NCBI RefSeq assembly: GCF_009818105.1
Contig: NZ_CP046564.1
Coordinates: 3,348,001 to 3,412,000, forward strand
Length of the DNA stretch: 64,000 bases
Direction: 5' to 3'
DNA from: Bacillus sp. N1-1
GTDB lineage: Bacteria; Bacillota; Bacilli; Bacillales; Guptibacillaceae
Shown: positions 44,260 to 53,321 of the stretch, piece by piece
Position numbering within the stretch: position 1 is the stretch's first letter
How the letters are laid out: every line of letters starts with the position of its first letter
Notes under the pieces: model-generated
Told to the model about the DNA's origin: nothing
Seen by the model: only the letters and a program-made list of their open reading frames with translations
Database searches by the model: none
Program-made: the position numbers and the translations under genes

Positions 44260-45128
44260 CCTCCTTTCGCCTTTTCATATGCCTCCCATAAAGCACGTGA
44301 AGTGAGTACTTTGGCTAAATGCCGCCGATACTCTTCGGAAGCATGTAGATCCCCTTCCGGCTCTACAGACTCCTCTACAACTTTAGCTACTTGATCGATG
44401 AGAGCATCTGTCAACTGTTTCCCGCCAAGTAAGCTTTGGGCATCTTCTATTAAAAATGGAATCGCTTCCACTCCACCTAGTGCTAAACGAACTTTTTCGA
44501 TACTTCCATCTCTGTCTATTGCTATCTGGCATGACGCAGCAACCAGTGCGAAATCCCCGTGACGCCGGGCGATTTCTAAAAATGCATGCCCAGTCTTGCC
44601 TTGCCAGACAGGAATATGGACTTCTGTCAATATCTCCGTCGGCATCAAATCAGTGGTAAGGTACGTAAGAAAAAAATCTTCTGCATCCACTGAACGCTCT
44701 TCTTCTCCAGAAGAAATTTTCACTGAGCCTCCAAGTGTCATTAGCACAAGAGGCAGCTCTGCACTCGGATCCGCATGGACAATACTCCCTCCGACTGTTC
44801 CTCGATTTCTTGTCTGTACATGGCCGATAAACCGGACTGCTTCTTTGAGTAAAGGAAGTTTCTGATTGATCGTTTCAGAAGCTTCAATCTGGCTCTGTCT
44901 AGTCATGGCACCAATTTTGACTACATTCCCCTCATATTTAATGAAGTCCAGATCAGTCAGTCCGTTGATGTCAATAAGACACTCCGGAGTGGCCAGACGC
45001 ATATTCATGATTGGAACCAGACTTTGTCCTCCAGCAATCACTTTTCCGTCAAAGCCGGCTTCTTCTAATAACCGTAACGCGTCAGGAAGATTATCAGGCC
45101 GGTGGTATTCGAACTTGGCCGGTTTCAT
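44256..45128 (-). CDS. FAD-binding medium subunit of a molybdenum hydroxylase (CoxM type)
   Basis: A 290-residue flavoprotein. It begins MKPAKFEYHRPDNLPDAL, with the FAD loops AGGQSLVPIMNMRLA near residue 31 and TVGGSIVHADPSAELP near 108. There is no cysteine-bearing insertion, so it is not the 4-hydroxybenzoyl-CoA reductase type with an extra 4Fe-4S cluster. AAAGGAG lies before the ATG at 45128; the longer frame to 45152 would overlap coxG needlessly. Confidence 0.9.
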   Translation of the reverse strand: MKPAKFEYHRPDNLPDALRLLEEAGFDGKVIAGGQSLVPIMNMRLATPECLIDINGLTDLDFIKYEGNVVKIGAMTRQSQIEASETINQKLPLLKEAVRFIGHVQTRNRGTVGGSIVHADPSAELPLVLMTLGGSVKISSGEEERSVDAEDFFLTYLTTDLMPTEILTEVHIPVWQGKTGHAFLEIARRHGDFALVAASCQIAIDRDGSIEKVRLALGGVEAIPFLIEDAQSLLGGKQLTDALIDQVAKVVEESVEPEGDLHASEEYRRHLAKVLTSRALWEAYEKAKGG

Positions 45129-45148
45129 CTGATCATTCTCCTTTCCAA

Positions 45149-45604
45149 TCAAGTATGCTGTTTTGTACTTTCCAGCTCTTTTTTAAATTTTTTGAAGAAG
45201 TCCTGGATGAGCATTTTCGCTACTCCTCCAAGCATCCGTTGGCCAATCATAGCCACTTTTCCGCCTACTTCAGCATCGTAGGTATAGTGGAGCGTAGTAG
45301 TGGTTTCATCCTCTGCTACAAGGTCAATGTTACCGACGGCCTCTACAGTTCCAGGTCCACCTTCTCCTTTTACGATCAGTTTGTAATGCTTCGGTTTTTC
45401 CAAGTCGGTCAGCTCAATGGTAGAAGAATACCTCCCTTTTACTGCTGCAATCCCCATAGCCAGTTCTGCTTCGTATTTATTTTCATCAATTAACTCAAGT
45501 TTTTCGCATCCCATAATGCACCCCTCGAGTACATTTGGATCCATTAAAACTTGCCATGATCTTTCAATTCCTGCATTCAGACTCAACTTTCCTTTTCCAT
45601 TCAT
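45149..45604 (-). CDS. CoxG-like SRPBCC protein
   Basis: A 151-residue START/SRPBCC-fold protein beginning MNGKGKLSLNAGIERSWQVLMDPNVLEGCIMGCEKLE, as in CoxG of carbon monoxide dehydrogenase. CoxG helps recruit or mature the enzyme at the membrane. It overlaps the large-subunit stop by one base (TAATG). Placement between the large and medium subunits ties it to this enzyme. Confidence 0.85.
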   Translation of the reverse strand: MNGKGKLSLNAGIERSWQVLMDPNVLEGCIMGCEKLELIDENKYEAELAMGIAAVKGRYSSTIELTDLEKPKHYKLIVKGEGGPGTVEAVGNIDLVAEDETTTTLHYTYDAEVGGKVAMIGQRMLGGVAKMLIQDFFKKFKKELESTKQHT

Positions 45605-48036
45605 TATGCATTCACCTCTTTTTGATTTTGGTAAATCTCCGACTCAGATAAGAGTCCCCATATATAATTCGGACTTAGTGGAAGTGTATCGATTTCAATG
45701 TTGTAAGGTGAGAGTGCGTCACTTACTGCATTGGCGACAGCTACAGGGGCACTCATTGTATTGCCTTCCCCAAGCCCTTTTGCTCCAAGTGGAGTAATCG
45801 GGGAAGGAGTCTCTATGTGCTTAATAGTGACTTTCGGCATTTCAGGAGCAGTCGGGCAAAGATAATCCATAAAGGATCCTGTTAAAAACTGTCCCTTTTC
45901 GTCATAAGCCAATTCCTCATATAAGGCGCCACCAAGTCCATGAGCAAGTCCTCCATATATTTGCCCGTCAACAATTTTTGGGTTCAACAACTTTCCTGCA
46001 TCATGAATTGTCACGTAATCGATAATCTCTACATCCGCTGTATCGGGATCAATTTCTACGGTCACCAGATCAGAGACAAATCCGTATGTGACCGAAGAAT
46101 TGATCAAGTCCTGATCATCAGGTGGTTCCGTGTTTTTGGCAGTATAATAATACGTTTCATAGATCCCTGGTTCCATTCCTTCAGGCAGCGCCAAAGGGTT
46201 CCAATGGGCAGTACCAACAGCACGTTTTAAAGAATATTTTTTATCAGGATCGTTTTTAACAAAAATACTACCTCCTTTTAAATCCAATTCTTTTTCTTCC
46301 ACCTGAAGTTGATGGGCCGCTATCTTAAAAACCTTGGATCTCACTTTATGAGCTGCATAAAATACAGCACTGGATCCTAGGGAGGCAAAGCGGCTGGAAT
46401 AACTGCCCGATGCAATCGACCAGGCGCTTGTCGAGGTATCTAATTCCGCAACTACATTGACTTTTTCCATCGATATACCCAGAACATCGGATATAATCTG
46501 AGCTGCCACTGTTTCATGACCTTGCCCTGATGGTGTCGTACTTATTCTTACATTGACACTGCCTGTAGGATCCATGGATACGGTTGCTGCTTCGGCACAA
46601 CCAGATTTAGGAAGGGAAGAAGCCCTTTCTTCCGGGGTTAAAGCAACCGTGATGTACCCCATGTTGGATCCCGAAGGCTCTACGATATTTGCAAGGCCTA
46701 CTCCGAAGATTTTGCCTTTTTTTCTTGCTTCTTGCTGCTTCTTTCTAAATTCGGTGTATTTACCGGTCTCAAGAGCAAGCTCGAATCCACGTTCATAATC
46801 ACCACTGTCATACATTCCTCCGGAGGCCGTCTTATAGGGAAACTGATGTTTCTTAATCAAGTTTTCTCTTATGACATCTGCAGGATCCTTATCCAGTTCT
46901 TTAGCAACCCGCTGCATCAACCTTTCCAAAGGAAAATAAAGCTCTTGCCCACCGTATCCTCTGATCAGCCCGGTCGGTAATTTGTTGGTCATGGTCGCGA
47001 TTGCTTCAATATGAAGATTAGGAATATCGTAAGCCCCGGTCGAATTGGCATGCGTACGGTACAAACATGCAGGCTCAGGAGCTCGTATATAAGCACCGAC
47101 ATTGTCGATCATTTTCATTCTGACCCCCGTCACCTTGCCGCTGTTTTTTACAGCTGCTTCGATATAAGTGACTCGGTCCGTCCCACTGGAGCTTGCTGAT
47201 AGATGCTCTTGACGGTCTTCTATCCATTTGACAGGGCAACTGGCAATTCGACTGGCAATAGCTAACAGCACCATATAAGGAAATGCCCCAGCTTTTATTC
47301 CATAACTACCGCCAATATCTTTTGGGACGATGATACGGAGTTTATTACCAGGAATGCCTAACGCTTGTGCCATCACTGCCTGAATGATGAAAGGGCCGTG
47401 AAAGTTTGCGTTGATGGTATAACGATCTTCACTATTCTCATAATTTGCCAGGATGCCATAAGTCTCTACTGGAGTCGCAGAGTACTTAGGAAAGTTGTAT
47501 TTATGCTTTATAATGTGATCTGCTTCTTCAAATGCCTCATCGACTTCCCCATAATCGAAAGTACGATGATTGGCGATATTAGAACCGACATTTTCATGAA
47601 GCAGAGGAGCATCAGGTTCCAGGGACTGTTCGATGTCCACAATCGGCTTTTGAGCTTCATATTTCACCTTGATCTTGCCCAGAGCATCTTCAGCAATATA
47701 ACGGTTTTTAGCCAAAACTACTGCTACCGGCTCTCCAACATAACGGACCTTATCAATAGCGATAGGATAATATTTCACAGGAGCGCTTACACCAACACTG
47801 AAAGGTTTCATATACTGTTTGATTTGCTCTCCTGTTATAACAGCTTTCACACCAGGTTCCTGTTCAGCTTCCGCCGTGTCTATCGAAACAATTTCAGCAT
47901 GGGGATACGTACTTCTTAATATAGCAGCATGAGCTGTATTGGCAGGTGTACCAATATCATCGATGTACTTCCCCTGCCCGGTTAACAAACGAGCATCTTC
48001 TACTCTATTAACGGGATTACCTATAGATTGATTCAT
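45604..48036 (-). CDS. molybdopterin-binding large subunit of a xanthine oxidase-family hydroxylase
   Basis: An 810-residue catalytic subunit. It opens NPVNRVEDARLLTGQGKYIDDI and carries GGSYGIKAGAFPYMVLLA near 242, the active-site loop RGYGGQE at 359-365 and the catalytic Glu757 in GAKGLGEGN. The loop is not the AYRCSFR of true CO dehydrogenase, so an organic substrate is expected. The ATG at 48036 is chosen because GAGGAGG lies 7 bases upstream. With the small and medium subunits it forms a heterotrimer that hydroxylates a C-H bond next to a heteroatom or ring, or a CoA thioester. The substrate is unknown. Confidence 0.9.
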   Translation of the reverse strand: MNQSIGNPVNRVEDARLLTGQGKYIDDIGTPANTAHAAILRSTYPHAEIVSIDTAEAEQEPGVKAVITGEQIKQYMKPFSVGVSAPVKYYPIAIDKVRYVGEPVAVVLAKNRYIAEDALGKIKVKYEAQKPIVDIEQSLEPDAPLLHENVGSNIANHRTFDYGEVDEAFEEADHIIKHKYNFPKYSATPVETYGILANYENSEDRYTINANFHGPFIIQAVMAQALGIPGNKLRIIVPKDIGGSYGIKAGAFPYMVLLAIASRIASCPVKWIEDRQEHLSASSSGTDRVTYIEAAVKNSGKVTGVRMKMIDNVGAYIRAPEPACLYRTHANSTGAYDIPNLHIEAIATMTNKLPTGLIRGYGGQELYFPLERLMQRVAKELDKDPADVIRENLIKKHQFPYKTASGGMYDSGDYERGFELALETGKYTEFRKKQQEARKKGKIFGVGLANIVEPSGSNMGYITVALTPEERASSLPKSGCAEAATVSMDPTGSVNVRISTTPSGQGHETVAAQIISDVLGISMEKVNVVAELDTSTSAWSIASGSYSSRFASLGSSAVFYAAHKVRSKVFKIAAHQLQVEEKELDLKGGSIFVKNDPDKKYSLKRAVGTAHWNPLALPEGMEPGIYETYYYTAKNTEPPDDQDLINSSVTYGFVSDLVTVEIDPDTADVEIIDYVTIHDAGKLLNPKIVDGQIYGGLAHGLGGALYEELAYDEKGQFLTGSFMDYLCPTAPEMPKVTIKHIETPSPITPLGAKGLGEGNTMSAPVAVANAVSDALSPYNIEIDTLPLSPNYIWGLLSESEIYQNQKEVNA

Positions 48037-48686
48037 TAGCAAACCTCCTCACTCAACACTTTTTCATAGTCACTTTTAGTATCAATATCGAATAAATGAT
48101 TGGTTCCCATCTCTACTAATTGAACTTGCTGATCGTATTTTTTAATAACTGACCTTCCACCTTCATCACCTGATACATGGAACAATTCTCCGAATAGTTT
48201 CCTTTGGAATAATACAGGGTGGCCTCTTACCCCAAAGTATGAAGATTGATAGATTGGGGAGTTCCGGGAATTTTTAAATCTATCTATGACTTTGTTGATT
48301 TCAATGTCTGTTATATAAGGCTGATCTCCGAGTAGGAATAAAGCAGCCTCTACATGATCAGGGAGAGCTTTTAAACCTGCTTGGACGGATGTTGACAGTC
48401 CTTTTTCTGCCCTTCTGTTGGCTACCACCTTATGCACACCAGGTATTCTTACTTCATTAACCAATCCCGCTACTTCCGGATTTACTACCACTACCACTTC
48501 ATTAAGGGAGGATTGGAGTGCCTGCTCGATGACAGAGCGAATCAATGTACTTCCTTTATAATGAAGTATCATTTTAGCAGTCCCCATCCGTTTGGATAAT
48601 CCAGCAGCTAAAATGACGCCCCAGACTTCTTTTTTCCTTACTTTGTCAATGATACTTCCTCCTTCCTTTTCTCCTCGTTTCCCCAT
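48036..48686 (-). CDS. MobA-like (MocA-type) molybdenum cofactor nucleotidyltransferase
   Basis: A 216-residue protein with the nucleotidyltransferase start VWGVILAAGLSKRMGTAKM (about residues 21-39), LFLLGDQPYITD near 120 and YFGVRGHPVLF. MocA/MobA-type enzymes attach CMP or GMP to molybdopterin; beside a hydroxylase and XdhC the cytosine form is likely. The ATG at 48686 has AAAGGA 8 bases upstream and overlaps xdhC by 49 bases. A start nearer the conserved region at an ATT codon behind AAGGAGG cannot be ruled out. Confidence 0.82.
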   Translation of the reverse strand: MGKRGEKEGGSIIDKVRKKEVWGVILAAGLSKRMGTAKMILHYKGSTLIRSVIEQALQSSLNEVVVVVNPEVAGLVNEVRIPGVHKVVANRRAEKGLSTSVQAGLKALPDHVEAALFLLGDQPYITDIEINKVIDRFKNSRNSPIYQSSYFGVRGHPVLFQRKLFGELFHVSGDEGGRSVIKKYDQQVQLVEMGTNHLFDIDTKSDYEKVLSEEVC

Positions 48687-49756
48687 ATATAAGGTCCTTT
48701 TGTCATTTTCAGGGAAATACCATTTCCCTCACGGAAGACATTGATCATTTCAGCTATAATGCTGTACGAAATCTCTTCAGGAGTTTTCGCTCCAATATCA
48801 AGCCCAATCGGACTAAAAAAATTCAACAGTTCGTGTTCAGAAATACCTGTATCCCTAGAAATTCCCTCCAGCAGCTGGTACGAGCGCTTCCTTGGTCCCA
48901 AAATACCAATATAACCAGTCGGTGCTCCCAGCAGCTCATTTAGTATCAACTGATCCTGTTCAAAATGGTGGGTCATGATGACAATAAATGATTGTTCGTT
49001 CAATGAAATCTCCGGAATTTTCCTTTTTGAGCTTACAATCAATTCATGAGCATTTGGAAAATGATTGCGACTGACATATTCCGGGCGATGGTCAATCACA
49101 GAAACTCGCCAATTAAGCTGTTTCACACCATTTACAAGAGGTACTGCATCCGGTCCTGCACCAAACACAATGACATGGGGATCTGGGATAACAAACTCAA
49201 AAAAAACTTCTAATTTTTCATCTATATAAAGACCTGTTTTCTTTTCCTCGAGACGATCAACGTAAGCTTGCCTGATTCGTTCATCTCGGATTGTATCGAC
49301 TTTGGATTTTTCATCCATAAATATTCGTTTACTACCAGATGGTGAACTACTATCAGAGGAAATGATGATGATATGACATAACGGATGATCGAACGCGCGA
49401 GAGAAAGATTCTTCGATATCCTTAGAAGAATCTTGTGTTGGTTCAAACGGCTCTAAGTATATTTCAATCGAACCGTTGCATCCAAGACCAAGTCCCCATA
49501 AATCGTCTCCTGTATCTCGGAAATCATAAAAAACTTTTTTGGGTTGCCCAGTATCCAGAACTGCCTTTGCATGTTCAGCTATATCCCCCTCTACACATCC
49601 TCCGCTTACAAGACCTGTGAGAAAACCATCTTCACTAAGGAAACACTTCGCACCAACTTTTTGGTACGTTGATCCTTCCGTCCGAATGATTGTCCCCAGG
49701 ACTCCTTTTTTCCCTTCTACAAGGCACCGTTTTATTTCTTCATAGATTGGAAGCAT
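48638..49756 (-). CDS. XdhC/CoxI family molybdenum-enzyme maturation protein
   Basis: A 372-residue protein. The N-terminal XdhC domain has GTIIRTEGSTYQKVGAKCFLSEDG and SGGCVEGDIAEHAKAVL, and the C-terminal Rossmann part has VIVFGAGPDAVPLVN and LGPRKRSYQLLEG. XdhC binds molybdenum cofactor, promotes its sulfuration and inserts it into the large subunit. GGGAG lies 7 bases before the ATG at 49756. It is the first structural gene after the regulator (13-base gap). Confidence 0.88.
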   Translation of the reverse strand: MLPIYEEIKRCLVEGKKGVLGTIIRTEGSTYQKVGAKCFLSEDGFLTGLVSGGCVEGDIAEHAKAVLDTGQPKKVFYDFRDTGDDLWGLGLGCNGSIEIYLEPFEPTQDSSKDIEESFSRAFDHPLCHIIIISSDSSSPSGSKRIFMDEKSKVDTIRDERIRQAYVDRLEEKKTGLYIDEKLEVFFEFVIPDPHVIVFGAGPDAVPLVNGVKQLNWRVSVIDHRPEYVSRNHFPNAHELIVSSKRKIPEISLNEQSFIVIMTHHFEQDQLILNELLGAPTGYIGILGPRKRSYQLLEGISRDTGISEHELLNFFSPIGLDIGAKTPEEISYSIIAEMINVFREGNGISLKMTKGPYIWGNEEKRKEEVSLTK

Positions 49757-49769
49757 ATGCAATCTCCCT

Positions 49770-50546
49770 TCAAGCTTTAATCAGAGGTGGTTCCTCCGTC
49801 CAATAGAACTGCTCGCGGTATTCACTAGGTGTGATTTCGACATGCTTTTTGAATGTGGTAGCAAAATAACCTGCAGTCGAAAATCCAGTATTATTTGCAA
49901 TAACTTCAATAGGAAGTGATGACAAACGAAGCATCGTCTTTGCTTTTTGCAACCTGACAAAAGCAAGATACTCAACAAAGCTCTTTCCAGTTTCATCTTT
50001 GAACATTCTACTGAAATAGGAAGGGCTCAAATAAACTTGATCGGAAACCCCCTTTAATGTGAGGGATTCATTATATCGTTCTTGAATGATATGAATAGCA
50101 CTCTCAATCGGCTTACTTAAGTCTGAAACTAACTCCCCTTGCGCCCTATTCATCATGGTATTTACTTGTTTGCTCAGTTCAGGAGTCAACACTCTCTCAA
50201 AAGTTTCAATCAACTCCGTCTTAGAAAGCGCTTTCAGTAAATACGCAGAAAATCCTGCATTGATGGCATCCTGAACAAGACTGAACATTTTTAAATGAGT
50301 CACTACAATGACCGGCAAATCCGGATACATTTCCAAAGCCGTTCTCCCCAGTTGAATACCATTCATGTCAGGCAGGGACAAATCAATAATCATGCACCCT
50401 GGCTTGTTCTGTTTCAACAGAAATAAGGCGCGATCTGCTGTACTAGATTCGTAGATGGATAGAAAATTATATTTGCTGTCTTGAATAATGGAACAGAACT
50501 CTTGTCGACTTTGTTTATCATTATCTACAATCAACACCTCAGCCAA
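49770..50546 (-). CDS. response regulator with AraC-type DNA-binding domain
   Basis: A 258-residue protein. The receiver domain (about 1-120) has the acidic pair VDND at 7-10 and the phospho-acceptor Asp55 in IIDLSLPDMNG. Two AraC helix-turn-helix motifs occupy about 155-255 (LKGVSDQVYLSPSYFSRMFKDETGKSFVEYL and IEVIANNTGFSTAGYFATTFKKH). AGGAGG lies 8 bases before the TTG at 50546; the longer frame to 50612 lacks a ribosome binding site. No sensor kinase is encoded nearby. As first gene of the cluster it is the likely activator of the molybdenum hydroxylase operon. Confidence 0.85.
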   Translation of the reverse strand: MAEVLIVDNDKQSRQEFCSIIQDSKYNFLSIYESSTADRALFLLKQNKPGCMIIDLSLPDMNGIQLGRTALEMYPDLPVIVVTHLKMFSLVQDAINAGFSAYLLKALSKTELIETFERVLTPELSKQVNTMMNRAQGELVSDLSKPIESAIHIIQERYNESLTLKGVSDQVYLSPSYFSRMFKDETGKSFVEYLAFVRLQKAKTMLRLSSLPIEVIANNTGFSTAGYFATTFKKHVEITPSEYREQFYWTEEPPLIKA

Positions 50547-50681
50547 ATTGAGTTCCTCCTCACTTAAAGAGTCTAACGAAGATTTTTCAGCTGTTGTTTT
50601 AAAATCTTGCAAAGAATCATTTAAAAATTTGTCTTATTCGAATATTCTGATTATTAACAAGCATATAAGAGTTTTTTAACC

Positions 50682-50843
50682 CTCTGTTTTAAATTTTTGC
50701 TTTTTCCTGTTTAAAATATTTCTCTAAACAGAGATAATCACCTTGTTTCTAATTGTTCTCCCTCACTCTTAATGAATGTACAAATTCTTCAAAACAATAT
50801 GGGCTCATCTTCAAGTATTCAATTACGGTATTTCTGAATATTC
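50682..50843 (-). promoter_or_regulatory. control region of the molybdenum hydroxylase cluster
   Basis: CTCTGTTTTAAA (50682), a related TCCTGTTTAAAA (50705) and the inverted CTCTAAACAGAG (50724-50735) lie upstream of the regulator, followed further out by TTTCTGAATATTC at 50831, shared with the BenE promoter region. I could not identify a good -35/-10 pair. Confidence 0.35.
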
Positions 50844-51064
50844 CTAACTTCTTAGGAAAAGCCTATCGAAAAGTGAAATTCCATATAAGGCATAACGTTT
50901 TACTCCAACTTCCTGAAATTCAATAAACTATTTCTAGTTTGCTTTACTTCAAATTAACCATATCAAAGGTTTGAAGTCCAAATCGTTCTTCATATTTCTA
51001 AAAAATTGTATATTTGAAAGCTATTAAAATAAAACCACTGATCTCGTTCCTGTACAGTAAAAAA

Positions 51065-51095
51065 AAGACAATTCACCTAAAAGGCGAATTGTCTT
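51065..51095 (-). terminator. terminator of the sugar/cyclitol operon
   Basis: Arms AAGACAATTC (51065-51074) and GAATTGTCTT (51086-51095) extended by CCT/AGG. On the minus strand it is followed by eight T residues, 84 bases after the regulator stop. Confidence 0.85.
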
Positions 51096-51179
51096 AATTA
51101 AATTGGGCCAACCTCTTTCACTTAGATTGAATTAAATTTCTACCTCAACAGCATCTACTTGATCATTACCTTATCCTCT

Positions 51180-53207
51180 TTATATTTTTGTAGGAAGATA
51201 ATAAGGGTTTGCTTTTACCGCCTCTACAATTTCTTTTGAAGCACTTTCATGAAAAATACGTTCCCACATTTTTAAAAGGTTCTTTTGCGTTACTTCCACT
51301 GGTTCAACACCGATAAATTTTGGAACATATTTATCGAGAACCGCATTGGCAGCTGCAAGAGCAAGTGCCTTTCCTTGATCATATGGCAGCTGGGCACTAA
51401 TTTTTTTAATATTTTTTCCCTTAGCCATATTTAATGCCAATTCATAATCTAAATCAGCGGTACCGATTAGAATGTCCTCCCTGTCTAATTCTTTTAAAGC
51501 CTCAAGCACTTTAGTAGCTGGCCCTTCCCATGATACATATATACCCTCTATGGCAGGATGTTCCTGAATGAGTTTTTTTGTTTTATCAATGACTTCACTC
51601 TCATCTTTAAATTGTTCTTCTCCCACAACCTCTAGGTCTGGATATTCTTCAACGAGAATTTGGTAAGCCGCTGTATCACGCTGATTTGTTGCATGAAAAT
51701 CAGAGTCAAACGATAACATTCCGATTCGTGTACGGCCCTCCTCCCTCATTGTACTACCAAGTCCACTGCCGGCCAGTCTCCCATGGGACCACTCATTAAC
51801 AGAAACACAGCTGATATAATCTTGCTGCTCCATTCCATGAGGAACATTTGTAATTAATATGAGCTTCGCCCTGCTCTCTCCAATCTTTTTAAAAATTTCC
51901 GAGGTTTTATTATTTTCAGTGGGAATAGCAATCACTATATCTGGATCAAGTGCCATTAAACCTTCAAGTTGCTTAATCTGCATTTCAGGATCAAAATGTG
52001 CGTCTGTTACAGCAAGGAGTGAAATTCCCAATTCGTTAAACAGATCACGAATTCCTCTTTCATGAAGGTGCATCCAAGCAGCTCCTGTATAATGGAAGGA
52101 AATCACTGCCGTAGGCTTTTTACTGCGGACTGCTGCAACTTCCTGTTCAGTGATTTGAATCGAATCCACGGATGCAGCCTTTTCTCCAAATGGACCGCGT
52201 GCAATGCCGGATGTAGATTGTCGCAGCTGTATCTTTACTGGAACATAAGATGGTTCCTTTTCCTGTGATGTATCATTCCTGATATAAGAAAGAATTTTGT
52301 CGCTGATTTGCCCTACGTCTGGTCTTACAGCAGTTAATGGTGGATTATATAATTCGAACCAACGCCGATCGTTAAAACAGAGGATGGAAAGATCTTCTGG
52401 ACATTGCAGATTTCGGCGGTTTAAAAAAGTAAGTACTTGAAGGAGGGCAGTTTCACTAGTAATAATCACTGCAGTGGGTGGCTCTCTTTTAGAAAGTATC
52501 TCATAAATATTTTCGACTGAGGATGATTCTATTATAAATTCCTTATATAAAGTAATGTCACTGTCCTTTAGTGCACATTTGTACCCTTTTAGAATATCGT
52601 CAGGCATTCCATCCTGTTTAAAACAGTCATGCACCAGTGCAATTTTTGTATGCCCATGATTAACCAAATGTCTTACTGAATCATAAGCTCCTTTATAGTT
52701 GTCAGATATAATTGTGTAGCCTTCATTTGTCTCATTTTCCTTAAAGTCAAGCGCGTTTTCACTTACAATGACTGTCGGGCTTGCTTTCAACGATGAATGA
52801 ACCTTAAGTGATCTAGCCAATGGTCGATCCAACAGTAACACTTTACCTATATTTAGTTTTGAATTGGCTAGTGTATAGCTGCTCAATGTTTGTAATAAAT
52901 CTTCTGTTTGTACATGCACGATGTGCAATTCACTATTATCAGATGTCTTCTCCTGCAGTGCCTGAATAATATCAGCCTGAAAGGGATGAAAAATGTCTGT
53001 GGAAAACACGAGGATCTGCTGCTTTTTATCTTTAGGACTTGCTCCTCTTTTTTTTACGATAAAATTCGGCAATTCCTCTAAAGAGTCAATAACCTCTTCT
53101 ACCCTTTGCACCGTTTCAGGGCTAACATACCTTGTTCGGTTTACTACGTGAGAAACTGTAGCAACTGAAACACCTGCCATTTTTGCTATTTCTTGGATGT
53201 TTGCCAT
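51180..53207 (-). CDS. LacI-type regulator fused to a second periplasmic-binding domain copied from the operon's own binding protein
   Basis: A 675-residue protein, twice the usual LacI length. Residues 1-50 are a LacI HTH and hinge (IQEIAKMAGVSVATVSHVVN). Residues 60-335 are a complete LacI sensor domain ending QLRQSTSG. Residues 338-660 then match the lipoprotein of this operon (57995-59158, residues 59-380) almost without gaps. Examples are GPFGEKAASVDS with GPQGEQAVSAHS, DPDIVIAIP with DPDVLISVP, and SAQLPYDQG with GAQLPYDQG. There is no signal peptide, so the copy acts in the cytoplasm. It may sense the imported ligand directly. AGGGAG precedes the ATG; the gene has its own operator upstream. 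Confidence 0.9.
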   Translation of the reverse strand: MANIQEIAKMAGVSVATVSHVVNRTRYVSPETVQRVEEVIDSLEELPNFIVKKRGASPKDKKQQILVFSTDIFHPFQADIIQALQEKTSDNSELHIVHVQTEDLLQTLSSYTLANSKLNIGKVLLLDRPLARSLKVHSSLKASPTVIVSENALDFKENETNEGYTIISDNYKGAYDSVRHLVNHGHTKIALVHDCFKQDGMPDDILKGYKCALKDSDITLYKEFIIESSSVENIYEILSKREPPTAVIITSETALLQVLTFLNRRNLQCPEDLSILCFNDRRWFELYNPPLTAVRPDVGQISDKILSYIRNDTSQEKEPSYVPVKIQLRQSTSGIARGPFGEKAASVDSIQITEQEVAAVRSKKPTAVISFHYTGAAWMHLHERGIRDLFNELGISLLAVTDAHFDPEMQIKQLEGLMALDPDIVIAIPTENNKTSEIFKKIGESRAKLILITNVPHGMEQQDYISCVSVNEWSHGRLAGSGLGSTMREEGRTRIGMLSFDSDFHATNQRDTAAYQILVEEYPDLEVVGEEQFKDESEVIDKTKKLIQEHPAIEGIYVSWEGPATKVLEALKELDREDILIGTADLDYELALNMAKGKNIKKISAQLPYDQGKALALAAANAVLDKYVPKFIGVEPVEVTQKNLLKMWERIFHESASKEIVEAVKANPYYLPTKI

Positions 53208-53321
53208 AACTGCTTCTCCCTTCCACTATATATTACTTTTTTATATAGAATAACCGGTTCGTTTAATATCCTGTCACGTTTAGTATGAACTCGGTCGGGA
53301 GTAAATTCAACTTTTCAACGT

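Noticed and set aside
45011..45493. 160-codon plus-strand frame across two gene junctions
   Set aside because: Overlaps the well-supported CoxM and CoxG genes antisense, without a ribosome binding site.
47365..47919. 184-codon open frame on the plus strand
   Set aside because: It lies entirely inside the molybdenum large-subunit gene on the other strand, has no ribosome binding site and resembles no protein.
45604..48036. Calling the molybdenum enzyme a carbon monoxide dehydrogenase
   Set aside because: The active-site loop is RGYGGQE and not the AYRCSFR-type motif of true CO dehydrogenase; only the subunit layout and CoxG are shared.
51180..53207. Possibility that the long regulator is two genes joined by a sequencing error
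   Set aside because: The frame is continuous over 675 codons, the junction carries the conserved linker of the lipoprotein, and no start codon with a ribosome binding site was noticed at the junction.
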